NCBI GenBank assembly: GCA_024681175.1
Contig: JAILBI010000096.1
Location: forward strand, 1-17,234
Direction of reading: 5' to 3'
Length of the DNA stretch: 17,234 nt
Origin: Acholeplasmatales bacterium
GTDB lineage: Bacteria > Bacillota_I > Bacilli_A > Acholeplasmatales > Anaeroplasmataceae
The notes beneath the pieces were generated by a model. It searched no databases. It saw only the letters and a program-made list of their open reading frames with translations, and had not been told where the DNA came from. Positions 8,009 to 15,864 of this stretch are shown in pieces (position 1 is the stretch's first letter; the number at the start of each line of letters is the position of its first letter). A program made the position numbers and the translations under genes.

Positions 8009-9963
8009 AGTATTTAATAAATGAAGATTTCAAATCATTTGAATTATCTGAATTACCATATGATCATGGTCACACTGCTCTAGGTGAGTATCATCATATA
8101 GAATATAAAGGTAATTTTGGCCCTTATTATGATCCTATTCCGCTTCATCAATGGAGAAGCCTAGATGGCTCTTGGCTTATTACTGAAGAGGATGGAATAC
8201 ATTATTTAGAACAAAATAGAGGAGACAACACTAAAGGTGTATTTGAGGTTGTTTATCCTACATTAGTTCATAAGCAAATATTTTATGTGCCATATAATTT
8301 AGAATTTGATATTAGATTATTTGAAATAAATCATTTTTCAGGTATGGCATTTAATTATAAAACATCAAGAAAATATAATGCTGTATTCTTATCAATGAAG
8401 GGCATATTTTTAGCTGAAAGAAAAGATGATGATATTAATATAATATCTTCATATAAAATAGATATATCACCAGATGATACATATAAAATAAGAGTTGAAT
8501 TAGATAAATCATGTAAGATTTATTTAAATAATAAATTATTAATATCATCTGACAAGGTATCATTTATAAGTGGTAGAAGATGTGCCTTTGTATCTAAGAG
8601 CTGTGCAAGATATTCATTCTTTAAGGTATCTTGTAAGGATGAAGATTATTTTAATCAGATTAAAGAAAAAAATAGAGAAGAGATAAGACTTGATACAGTT
8701 AAAAGCCAATATTCTCCATTAAAATTAATAAAGAAAATAGATTTATTAAATTTTGGTACAGGAAGACAAATAAGATTTGGTCATGTAAATGGTAAAACTG
8801 TAATAGCCCTAGCTCAGCACCAAAAGAGATATATAAGAGATAGCTTTGCGCATATATCATCTATAACTGTAATAGATTTAGATGGTAATGTATTATTTAC
8901 TATTGGTGAGCCTTGTAATAGCTTAGATAATTCATTAATTTCGTGTGATTTACCATTCCAAATTGCAGATATTGATAATGATGGAGAGGATGAATTAATT
9001 TATGCAAGAAATTTTGAATTAAGAATAGTATCACTTAAAGATGGTAAATTAAAAAAGAAAATGAAAACTCCAGTTATATATGGTGATAACTTAGTTAAAA
9101 ATGAGCCTTTTTATCGTTTAAATGTTGATGCGATAAGAGTTGCAGATTTTGAAGGACTTGGGTATCAAGGAGATTTCATTATTAAAGATAGATATCAAAA
9201 TGTATATGCATATAATAAAGATATGAAATTATTATGGAGATACCATAATAAAAATACAGGACATTTCCCATATATTTATGATTTTAATAAAGATGGTAAG
9301 GATGAAATGTTTGTAGGATATGATTATGTTTCAAGCAATGGTGAAATCATTTCATCATTACCTATGAATTCTGATCATACTGATGAAATAATATATTGTA
9401 AATTAAAAAAGGATTATCCTTATCAATTAATACTTGCCTCTGGTAATGAGGGTATGAATATTGTTAATTTAAAGGGTGAGGTAATTAAGCATAATAATAT
9501 AGGTCATGCTCAAAGAATAAGTGTTGCAAAATATCGTAATGATATTAGAGGATTACAAATTTGTGCAACATCATTTTGGGGTAGTGATGGTATAGTATCA
9601 TTATTTGATTGTGATGGTAATTTAATTTGTGAACGTGAAATGGGTACAAATGGCACTGTTATAACACCTGTATTATATGATGGTGAAAATTTCTTAATTT
9701 TATCTCATGCAGATAAAAATGGTGGCCTTTTAGATGGTAATTTAGAATGTGCTGTATCATTCCCTGATGATAATCATCCTACATTATGTACAGATGCATA
9801 TGATATTGATGATGATGGTATTGATGAAATATTATGCTGGGATAATAAAAAGATGTATATTTATAAAGCTAAAAATTATAAAATTCCAGCTAAAAAATAT
9901 AAAAGATATCCAAGTAATGCGATGAGCAATTATCGTGGAGAATATATTATTGAAGAAGAATAG
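8005..9963 (+). CDS. Cytoplasmic lectin-like / FG-GAP beta-propeller protein, function unknown
   Basis: No function is recognised with confidence. The 652-residue protein has two parts. Residues ~1-210 are strand-rich and look like a concanavalin-A-type (LamG or DUF1080-like) sugar-binding domain, e.g. YNLEFDIRLF, FSGMAFNY, TYKIRVELD, CKIYLNNKLL. Residues ~240-650 look like a beta-propeller with three calcium-loop motifs: DIDNDGEDE (322-330), DFNKDGKDE (426-434) and DIDDDGIDE (600-608). The segment around the second motif faintly recalls rhamnogalacturonan lyases of family PL11, but this is from memory and the catalytic residues are not established. No signal peptide, membrane helix or wall anchor is visible, which is odd for such architecture and implies a cytosolic protein. 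It overlaps the WYL regulator by 4 nt and ends at a terminator. It may act on or sense an imported oligosaccharide; that is inference. Confidence 0.65.
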   Translation: MKYLINEDFKSFELSELPYDHGHTALGEYHHIEYKGNFGPYYDPIPLHQWRSLDGSWLITEEDGIHYLEQNRGDNTKGVFEVVYPTLVHKQIFYVPYNLEFDIRLFEINHFSGMAFNYKTSRKYNAVFLSMKGIFLAERKDDDINIISSYKIDISPDDTYKIRVELDKSCKIYLNNKLLISSDKVSFISGRRCAFVSKSCARYSFFKVSCKDEDYFNQIKEKNREEIRLDTVKSQYSPLKLIKKIDLLNFGTGRQIRFGHVNGKTVIALAQHQKRYIRDSFAHISSITVIDLDGNVLFTIGEPCNSLDNSLISCDLPFQIADIDNDGEDELIYARNFELRIVSLKDGKLKKKMKTPVIYGDNLVKNEPFYRLNVDAIRVADFEGLGYQGDFIIKDRYQNVYAYNKDMKLLWRYHNKNTGHFPYIYDFNKDGKDEMFVGYDYVSSNGEIISSLPMNSDHTDEIIYCKLKKDYPYQLILASGNEGMNIVNLKGEVIKHNNIGHAQRISVAKYRNDIRGLQICATSFWGSDGIVSLFDCDGNLICEREMGTNGTVITPVLYDGENFLILSHADKNGGLLDGNLECAVSFPDDNHPTLCTDAYDIDDDGIDEILCWDNKKMYIYKAKNYKIPAKKYKRYPSNAMSNYRGEYIIEEE

Positions 9964-9985
9964 AAAGGACAAATTTGTCCTTTTT
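9964..9985 (+). terminator. Intrinsic terminator after the propeller gene
   Basis: AAAGGACAAA (9964-9973) pairs with TTTGTCCTTT (9974-9983), a perfect 20-bp palindrome beginning right after the TAG stop and followed by TT. Confidence 0.85.
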
Positions 9986-9993
9986 AATTATTA

Positions 9994-10022
9994 TTTAAAA
10001 ATATAGACTAAAGTGCTATAAT
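9994..10022 (+). promoter_or_regulatory. Sigma-A promoter of ppdK
   Basis: TTTAAA (9994-9999), a 17-nt spacer and a perfect TATAAT (10017-10022) preceded by TGC, giving an extended -10. The predicted start near 10029 leaves a leader of about 110 nt before the ppdK ATG. Confidence 0.75.
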
Positions 10023-10034
10023 ATTTAATATAAA

Positions 10035-10137
10035 AAAATAACTACAATTAAAAAATATAATAAGCAGTTATTTTAGTTGTGTGTATCCACAACCAAGAAT
10101 TTGTTTTAGGAGGGACATAATTAAAGATACAATTATT
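10035..10137 (+). promoter_or_regulatory. Structured leader and spaced Shine-Dalgarno of ppdK
   Basis: Three possible hairpins: AAAATAACT (10035-10043) with AGTTATTTT (10066-10074); GTTGTG (10076-10081) with CACAAC (10088-10093); and ATAATT (10117-10122) with AATTAT (10131-10136). A strong AGGAGGG lies at 10108-10114, but the first in-frame ATG is at 10138, 23 nt away. The third hairpin sits exactly between them and, if folded, would bring the two to about 3-4 unpaired bases. The stems are AU-rich, so their stability is uncertain. Confidence 0.4.
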
Positions 10138-12768
10138 ATGTCGAAAATATTTATGAAGAAATTTGTATATGATTTTCATGAAGGTAGTAAAGATATGAGA
10201 GCCTTACTTGGTGGTAAGGGTGCAAATTTAGCAGAAATGACAAATATTGGACTTCCTGTTCCACATGGCTTTACTATTACAACTGAAGCTTGTAATGATT
10301 ATTATAAAAATAATGGTATTTCAGCTGAAATACAAGCTGAAATTGCATCTCATTTAAAAGCATTAGAAAAGGAAACTGGTAAAGAGCTTGGCTCAAAAGA
10401 AAATCCTTTATTAGTATCAGTAAGATCAGGTGCCCCTGTATCTATGCCTGGTATGATGGATACAGTTTTAAATCTTGGTATGAATGAGGATGTATTACAA
10501 TCTTTAATTAAAAAGAGTGGTAATAAGCGTTGGGCATATGATTCTTATCGTAGATTCATTGAAATGTTTGCAGACGTTGTAATGGGCTATGGTAGAGAAG
10601 GCTTTAATAAAATATTAGATGATTATAAAAATTTAAAAAATGCTAAGCAAGATATTGATCTTAATGGTGATGATATGGAAGAAATCACTAAGCAATATAA
10701 AGCATTATTTAAAAAGCTTGCAAAGGAAGATTTCCCACTAGATCCTAAGGTTCAGCTTGATTTAGCTATTAAAGCTGTATTTAGAAGCTGGAATAATGAG
10801 CGTGCAATTTATTATCGTGAAATGAATGATATTCCATCATCTATTGGTACAGCTGTAAATATTCAAGAAATGGTTTATGGTAACCTTGGCTCTGATTCAG
10901 GAACTGGTGTTGCATTCACAAGAGATCCTGCGACAGGTGAAAATAAATTATTTGGTGAATATTTAATTAATGCACAAGGTGAGGATGTTGTTGCAGGTAT
11001 TAGAACTCCATCTAAGATTGCAACACTTGAAAAGGATATGCCTGAAGCATATGAGCAATTTAAGAAGGTTGCACAAACACTTGAAAAGCATTATAAAGAT
11101 ATGCAGGATATGGAATTTACTATTGAAAATAGAAAATTATTTATGCTTCAAACAAGATCTGGTAAAAGAACAGGTCTTGCAGCATTAAAGATTGCTGTAG
11201 ATATGGTAAATTCTAAAATGATTACTAAAGAAGAAGCAATTATGAGAGTTGATCCTAAGCAATTAGATCAATTATTACACCCTACATTTGATCTTAAATC
11301 ATTAAAGGATGGTAAGGTTGTTGCAAAAGGTCTACCTGCATCTCCAGGTGCTGCAGTAGGTAAAATTTATTTTGATGCAAAGGATGTTGCAGATAGAAAG
11401 AAAGAAAAGACTATTTTAGTTAGACTTGAAACATCACCAGAGGATATCGTTGGTATGAACTTTGCACAAGGTGTTTTAACTATTCGTGGTGGTATGACAA
11501 GCCATGCTGCAGTTGTTGCTCGTGGTATGGGTAGATGCTGTGTATCAGGATGCTCTGATTTTGAAATTGATACAGAAGCTAAAACATTAAAAACTAAGGA
11601 TGGTAAGATTTATCATGAAGGTGACACTTTATCATTAGATGGTTCTACAGGCTTAGTTTATGATGGCGCAATTACATTAATCCCTGCATCTATTTCAGGT
11701 GATTTTAAAACATTTATGACTTGGGCTGATGAGATTAGAACATTAAAGGTTAAAACTAATGCTGATACACCAAAGGATGCTAAGCAAGCAAGAGAATTTG
11801 GTGCTGAGGGTATTGGCCTTGTTAGAACTGAGCATATGTTCTTTGATGAAAAGAGAATATTCCAAATTAGAAGAATGATTACTGCATCAACAGTTGAAAA
11901 GCGTGAAGAAGCTTTAGCTAAGCTTTTACCTATGCAGGAATCTGATTTCTATGGCATATTTAAGGAAATGGCTGGATATAGTGTAACAATTAGATTATTA
12001 GATCCACCACTACATGAATTCTTACCTAAGAAGGAAGAAGATATTAAAGAATTAGCTAAATCATTAGATATGACTTATGAAGCATTAAAGATGAGAATTG
12101 ATTCTTTACATGAATTTAACCCTATGATGGGTCATAGAGGATGTCGTTTAGATGTAACATATCCTGAAATTGGTCGTATGCAAACAAGAGCTATAATCGA
12201 AGCTGCCTTCAAGTGTATTGAAGAAGGTATCAAGGTTGAACCAGAAATTATGGTACCACTTGTTGGTGATAAAAATGAGCTTGATTTCGTAAAAGAAATT
12301 ATTGATAGTGAAGCAGAAAAGATTTTTAAAGAAAAAGGAAAGAAGATTAAGTATCATGTTGGTACAATGATTGAAATTCCAAGAGCTGCAGTATTAGCTG
12401 ATGAGATTGCAGAATCTGCTGAATTCTTCTCATTTGGTACAAATGATTTAACACAATTAACATTTGGCTTCTCAAGAGATGATGCAGGTAAATTCTTACC
12501 AGATTATTATAAAAATAATGTTTATGAGCATGATCCATTCCAACGTCTTGACCAGCATGGTGTTGGTAAGCTTATGACTCTTGCAGTAGAAGGTGGAAGA
12601 AAGACAAGACCTAATATTGTATTAGGTATTTGTGGTGAACATGGTGGTGAAGCATCAAGTATTGACTTCTGTCATAGACTTGGTTTAAATTATGTTTCAT
12701 GTTCTCCATATCGTGTACCACTTGCACGTCTTGCAGCCGCTCAAGCAGCAGTAAGAAATAAAAAGTAA
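10138..12768 (+). CDS. ppdK: Pyruvate, phosphate dikinase
   Basis: Interconverts pyruvate + ATP + phosphate and PEP + AMP + pyrophosphate. In anaerobes it often runs in glycolysis alongside or instead of pyruvate kinase. From ATG 10138 it has 876 residues, standard length. The ATP-grasp domain is N-terminal (GGKGANLAEM, SVRSGAPVSMPGMMDT). The swivelling phosphohistidine domain carries GGMTSHAAVVARGMG with catalytic His456, matching His455 of the Clostridium symbiosum enzyme. The TIM-barrel PEP/pyruvate domain has GLVRTEHMFF, GTNDLTQLTFG and GICGEHGG with the proton-donor Cys832, matching Cys831. All key residues are intact. Start: the frame opens at GTG 10081 in the leader, and MKKFVYDF at ATG 10153 is the most family-like beginning but lacks a ribosome site. 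ATG 10138 is preferred, though the start is less certain than the identity. Confidence 0.97.
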   Translation: MSKIFMKKFVYDFHEGSKDMRALLGGKGANLAEMTNIGLPVPHGFTITTEACNDYYKNNGISAEIQAEIASHLKALEKETGKELGSKENPLLVSVRSGAPVSMPGMMDTVLNLGMNEDVLQSLIKKSGNKRWAYDSYRRFIEMFADVVMGYGREGFNKILDDYKNLKNAKQDIDLNGDDMEEITKQYKALFKKLAKEDFPLDPKVQLDLAIKAVFRSWNNERAIYYREMNDIPSSIGTAVNIQEMVYGNLGSDSGTGVAFTRDPATGENKLFGEYLINAQGEDVVAGIRTPSKIATLEKDMPEAYEQFKKVAQTLEKHYKDMQDMEFTIENRKLFMLQTRSGKRTGLAALKIAVDMVNSKMITKEEAIMRVDPKQLDQLLHPTFDLKSLKDGKVVAKGLPASPGAAVGKIYFDAKDVADRKKEKTILVRLETSPEDIVGMNFAQGVLTIRGGMTSHAAVVARGMGRCCVSGCSDFEIDTEAKTLKTKDGKIYHEGDTLSLDGSTGLVYDGAITLIPASISGDFKTFMTWADEIRTLKVKTNADTPKDAKQAREFGAEGIGLVRTEHMFFDEKRIFQIRRMITASTVEKREEALAKLLPMQESDFYGIFKEMAGYSVTIRLLDPPLHEFLPKKEEDIKELAKSLDMTYEALKMRIDSLHEFNPMMGHRGCRLDVTYPEIGRMQTRAIIEAAFKCIEEGIKVEPEIMVPLVGDKNELDFVKEIIDSEAEKIFKEKGKKIKYHVGTMIEIPRAAVLADEIAESAEFFSFGTNDLTQLTFGFSRDDAGKFLPDYYKNNVYEHDPFQRLDQHGVGKLMTLAVEGGRKTRPNIVLGICGEHGGEASSIDFCHRLGLNYVSCSPYRVPLARLAAAQAAVRNKK

Positions 12769-12779
12769 TAATAATATTT

Positions 12780-12809
12780 GAAAAGTCGCCTTGGCGGCTT
12801 TTCTTTTTC
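12780..12809 (+). terminator. Intrinsic terminator after ppdK
   Basis: GAAAAGTCGCC (12780-12790) pairs with GGCGGCTTTTC (12793-12803) with one G-T wobble. The GC-rich core is followed by TTTTT. Confidence 0.93.
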
Positions 12810-12838
12810 TTGCAAAAACATAGTTAATATTTTATAAT
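12810..12838 (+). promoter_or_regulatory. Sigma-A promoter of the lipoprotein gene
   Basis: TTGCAA (12810-12815), a 17-nt spacer and a perfect TATAAT (12833-12838). It starts directly at the end of the ppdK terminator. The start near 12845 leaves a ~20-nt leader with GGAGG (12856-12860). Confidence 0.82.
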
Positions 12839-12865
12839 TATTTCGTATTGTTTTTGGAGGTATTT

Positions 12866-13459
12866 ATGAAAAAGAGATATTTTATTTTACCTTTTCTTTT
12901 TCTAGTAGCACTTTTAACCCTCACTTTAGCATCTTGTAGCAGTGAAAGCTTTGGTGATAAATGGATTAAAGCTGCAAATGACTTAGCTTTAGGACCTGAT
13001 CAAGATTATTTTGATGAGGATTATTATAAAGTAATTAGCTTAGATAAAGCGAAGAAAATGATAGATGAAGATGAAACATTCTTAGTATTATTAGGAAATA
13101 GAAATAATAATGATGCAATATATAATGTTATTTTAAGAATTCCTTATGATGCAAAAAATGTTGGTTATGAAGGAAAATTCTATTTCATTGATACAACAAG
13201 CCTACTTGAAGATAATAAATCAAGTGAAATTACAAAGAAACTTGGTATAAAGGCTGCTGAAACAGATCATACTGATGGTATCGTAATGGCTTGTTATAAT
13301 GATGGTAAGAAGAATTTAGATACATCTGCATATGATCCTGATAAATCAGGTGAAGAATATAACTTTTTAAAAGGCGCTAGTGGAAATACAATTGATATTC
13401 ACGCAGTAGTTACATTTGCTATTGAATATTACCCACTTGATGTTCCTGCAGAAAAATAA
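12866..13459 (+). CDS. Small predicted lipoprotein, function unknown
   Basis: Not recognised as a known family. The 197-residue protein starts at ATG 12866, with GGAGG 5 nt upstream. It opens with a classic lipoprotein signal: MKKR, a hydrophobic run of ~17 residues, then LASC with lipidation Cys24. It should be exported, cleaved by signal peptidase II and tethered to the outer face of the membrane. The mature part is hydrophilic and rich in Asp, Glu and Tyr. A segment (KVISLDKAKKMIDEDETFLVLLGNRNN, split here only by description: residues ~52-78) recalls a thioredoxin-like strand-helix-strand, but there is no CxxC, so redox activity is not supported. Its own promoter and terminator make it a single-gene unit between ppdK and the threonine operon, with no evident link to either. 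Confidence 0.75.
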   Translation: MKKRYFILPFLFLVALLTLTLASCSSESFGDKWIKAANDLALGPDQDYFDEDYYKVISLDKAKKMIDEDETFLVLLGNRNNNDAIYNVILRIPYDAKNVGYEGKFYFIDTTSLLEDNKSSEITKKLGIKAAETDHTDGIVMACYNDGKKNLDTSAYDPDKSGEEYNFLKGASGNTIDIHAVVTFAIEYYPLDVPAEK

Positions 13460-13465
13460 TAATAC

Positions 13466-13493
13466 GACAGGAAATATATTTTCCTGTCTTTTT
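13466..13493 (+). terminator. Intrinsic terminator after the lipoprotein gene
   Basis: GACAGGAAA (13466-13474) pairs perfectly with TTTCCTGTC (13480-13488) over a 5-nt loop, followed by five Ts. Confidence 0.94.
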
Positions 13494-13497
13494 AATT

Positions 13498-13525
13498 GAA
13501 AGACAAAAAATAATTTTTGTTTTTC
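13498..13525. repeat. AT-rich inverted repeat upstream of the threonine operon promoter
   Basis: Arms 13498-13509 (GAAAGACAAAAA) and 13514-13525 (TTTTTGTTTTTC) are complementary at 11 of 12 positions, the remaining one being G/T. It sits 11 bp upstream of the -35. It could be a regulator site, a curved A-tract element, or simply homopolymer bias. Confidence 0.35.
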
Positions 13526-13536
13526 TATATAAACAC

Positions 13537-13565
13537 TTGTTTAATATAAAAAAACATTATATAAT
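13537..13565 (+). promoter_or_regulatory. Sigma-A promoter of the threonine operon
   Basis: TTGTTT (13537-13542), a 17-nt spacer and a perfect TATAAT (13560-13565). Transcription would start near 13572, only ~23 nt before the thrC ATG, leaving no room for a leader-peptide attenuator or T-box. Confidence 0.82.
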
Positions 13566-13569
13566 GTTT
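13552..13569. promoter_or_regulatory. 18-bp perfect palindrome over the thrC -10 box (candidate operator)
   Basis: AAACATTATATAATGTTT is fully self-complementary and covers the TATAAT box, so a bound dimer would block RNA polymerase. The third gene of the same operon encodes a ThrR-like HTH-ACT protein, an obvious candidate ligand-sensing repressor. The palindrome is seen directly; its role is inference, and part of the symmetry comes free from the TATAAT itself. Confidence 0.5.
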
Positions 13570-13594
13570 ACAATTCTTTTTGTTGGAGGTTTTT

Positions 13595-15013
13595 ATGTTT
13601 CATAGTACAAGAGGAAAAAAATTAGTTACATCTCAAGAAGCTATATTAAATGGTCTTGCAGAAGATGGTGGACTTTATATCACAGATGATAATTTAAAGC
13701 TTGATTATAAAACACTTATTAATGATGATTATAATGTAATGGCTGCAAAGGTCTTACATGTATTTTTCCCTGAATTTTCTTTTGATGATCTATTAAAGGA
13801 AGTAAAGGATGGCTATTCAAGCTTTGATACTAAAAATGTATGTGAATTAAAGGGCTGTGATGATGCTTATTTCTTAGAATTATTCCATGGTCCAACACTT
13901 GCATTTAAGGATCTAGCCCTTGTAATACTTCCTCGTTTAATGAAGTTATCAAAGAAAAAGCTAGGTTATAAAAAGAATATTACAATCCTTACTGCAACAT
14001 CAGGTGATACTGGTGGAGCTGCATTAAACGGATTTAAGGATATTGAAGGTATTTCAATTGTTGTATTATATCCAAATGGTGGTGTATCTCCAGTTCAAGA
14101 AGCACAAATGTGCTCTTTTAGAGGATCTAATGCTAAAGTTTTAGCAATCAATGGAAATTTTGATGATTGTCAGAATTTTGTAAAAGAATTCTTCAACAAT
14201 CATAAGGAATTATCTTTATCATCAGCTAATTCAATTAATATCGCAAGACTTGTTCCACAAGTTGTATATTATTTCTATAGCTATGTTAAATTATTAAATG
14301 ATGGCAAAATTAAGGCTGGAGAAAAGATTAATTTCTGTGTTCCAACTGGTAATTTTGGAGATATTTTTGCAGGATTCTATGCAAAAATGCTAGGACTACC
14401 TATTAATGATCTTATTTGTGCATCAAATAAAAATAGAGTATTAACTGATTTCTTTAATAATAATTTATATGATAAAAATAGAGATTTTTATCGTACAAAT
14501 TCTCCATCAATGGATATTTTAATTTCATCTAATTTAGAGCGTATGCTTTATTATGGTTTAAATAATGATACAGAAAAAACTAAAAATCTAATGAAGGATT
14601 TACAATCTAAAGGTAAATATGAATATAAGAATAATTATTATTTCTTTAAAGCATATTCTACAGATGAAAAAGAAACATTAAAAACTATTAAATATGTATA
14701 TGATAAATATAATTATTTAATTGATCCTCATACAGCTGTTGCATATAATGCATATAAGCTTTATAAGGAAGAATATAATAATAAATATATTACAGTTATT
14801 AATTCAACTGCATCTCCTTATAAATTCCCTCAATCAGTATTAGAAGCATTTAATATTGAAGAGAATGATGCACATAAGGCATGTAAAATAATTAATGAAA
14901 AATTTGGTATCGAAATCCCTGCACGTCTTAACTACCCAGAGGTTGTAAGAGAGGTTGTTGATTTAAAGGATACTGATAATTATGTTGTGGAGTTAATAAA
15001 ATGCTTCAAGTAG
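13595..15013 (+). CDS. thrC: Threonine synthase
   Basis: PLP-dependent enzyme converting O-phospho-L-homoserine and water to L-threonine and phosphate, the last step of the pathway. ATG 13595 has GGAGG (13585-13589) 5 nt upstream. The in-frame extension to 13580 overlaps that ribosome site and is rejected. The 472-residue protein is the longer E. coli/clostridial form, not the ~350-residue B. subtilis form. The N-terminus FHSTRGKK and GLAEDGGLYI are typical. The PLP lysine is Lys105 in HGPTLAFKDLAL. The phosphate-binding loop region shows TATSGDTGGAAL, and VPTGNFGDIFAG is also typical. Its last 13 nt overlap thrB, so thrC and thrB are probably translationally coupled. It is the first gene of a thrC-thrB-thrR-like operon. 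No homoserine dehydrogenase gene is in the window. Confidence 0.97.
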   Translation: MFHSTRGKKLVTSQEAILNGLAEDGGLYITDDNLKLDYKTLINDDYNVMAAKVLHVFFPEFSFDDLLKEVKDGYSSFDTKNVCELKGCDDAYFLELFHGPTLAFKDLALVILPRLMKLSKKKLGYKKNITILTATSGDTGGAALNGFKDIEGISIVVLYPNGGVSPVQEAQMCSFRGSNAKVLAINGNFDDCQNFVKEFFNNHKELSLSSANSINIARLVPQVVYYFYSYVKLLNDGKIKAGEKINFCVPTGNFGDIFAGFYAKMLGLPINDLICASNKNRVLTDFFNNNLYDKNRDFYRTNSPSMDILISSNLERMLYYGLNNDTEKTKNLMKDLQSKGKYEYKNNYYFFKAYSTDEKETLKTIKYVYDKYNYLIDPHTAVAYNAYKLYKEEYNNKYITVINSTASPYKFPQSVLEAFNIEENDAHKACKIINEKFGIEIPARLNYPEVVREVVDLKDTDNYVVELIKCFK

Positions 15014-15864
15014 ATGTAGAAGCTACATCAGCTAATTTATCAGTTGGCTTTGATGTATTAGGCTTATCTTTAAAATTATATAATACATTTAAATTTCAAT
15101 ATTCTAATGAATTTGAATTTGTTGGCTTTCCAAAGGAATATTCATCTAAAGAAACTAATTTAGTTTATCAAACATATGAATATGTATTTAAAAAATATAA
15201 TGAAAAATTAAAGCCAATTAGAATTGAATTTTCAGGTAATATTCCTGTTTCAAGAGGTCTTGGCTCATCATCAAGCCTAATTGTGGCAGGTATATATGCT
15301 GCAAAGGCGGCACTTAATCATAAATTAACTGATGAAGAGGTTTTTGATATTGCAGTTGAAATAGAAGGACATCCTGATAATGTTGCTCCTGCAATATATG
15401 GTGGACTTATTGCTGCATATGAAAAGAATGGTATTTATCATCCTATTAAATATGAAGTATCTGATAAATTTAAATTCATTTTAATTGTTCCACCTTTTGA
15501 GCTTTCAACTCATGAAGCAAGAAAGGTATTACCTAAGATGCTATCTTATAAGGATATCATTCATAATACTTCAAGAATAGTTAATATTCCTTTAGCATTT
15601 AAAAATGGTGATATTAAATTATTAAAGGATTTATTTTCTGATAAATTACATGAGCCATATCGTAGCCCTTTAATTAAAGGATATGATTATGTTAAAGAAA
15701 TTACAGAAAAAGATGAAAATTCATGCTGTGCAATATCAGGCTCTGGCTCAACAATGCTTGTTGTTTCTACAAGCCTTGATATTGTAGAAAAATTAAAAAA
15801 GCTTAATTATGAAATCCTAATCCTTGAAAAGGGTGAAGGTGTAAAGGTTAATGGTGAATTATGA
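15001..15864 (+). CDS. thrB: Homoserine kinase
   Basis: GHMP-family kinase that phosphorylates L-homoserine with ATP, supplying the substrate of ThrC. The 287-residue protein is slightly short of the usual ~300. The N-terminal motif ATSANLSVGFDVLGLSL matches the family's ATSANLGPGFDxLG, with Ser-Val in place of Gly-Pro. The ATP-binding GHMP signature is PVSRGLGSSSSLIVAG, starting at about residue 82. A late Gly-rich motif, CAISGSGSTMLVV, closes the active site. The start at ATG 15001 lies inside the end of thrC (13-nt overlap), with GGAG about 8 nt upstream. The stop overlaps the next start as ATGA. Enzyme order and overlaps show a tight operon. Motifs leave little doubt over other GHMP kinases, and pairing with thrC settles it. 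Confidence 0.95.
   Translation: MLQVDVEATSANLSVGFDVLGLSLKLYNTFKFQYSNEFEFVGFPKEYSSKETNLVYQTYEYVFKKYNEKLKPIRIEFSGNIPVSRGLGSSSSLIVAGIYAAKAALNHKLTDEEVFDIAVEIEGHPDNVAPAIYGGLIAAYEKNGIYHPIKYEVSDKFKFILIVPPFELSTHEARKVLPKMLSYKDIIHNTSRIVNIPLAFKNGDIKLLKDLFSDKLHEPYRSPLIKGYDYVKEITEKDENSCCAISGSGSTMLVVSTSLDIVEKLKKLNYEILILEKGEGVKVNGEL

Noticed and set aside
12866..13459. Thioredoxin-like redox function for the lipoprotein
   Set aside because: The only cysteine besides the lipidated Cys24 is isolated and no CxxC is present.
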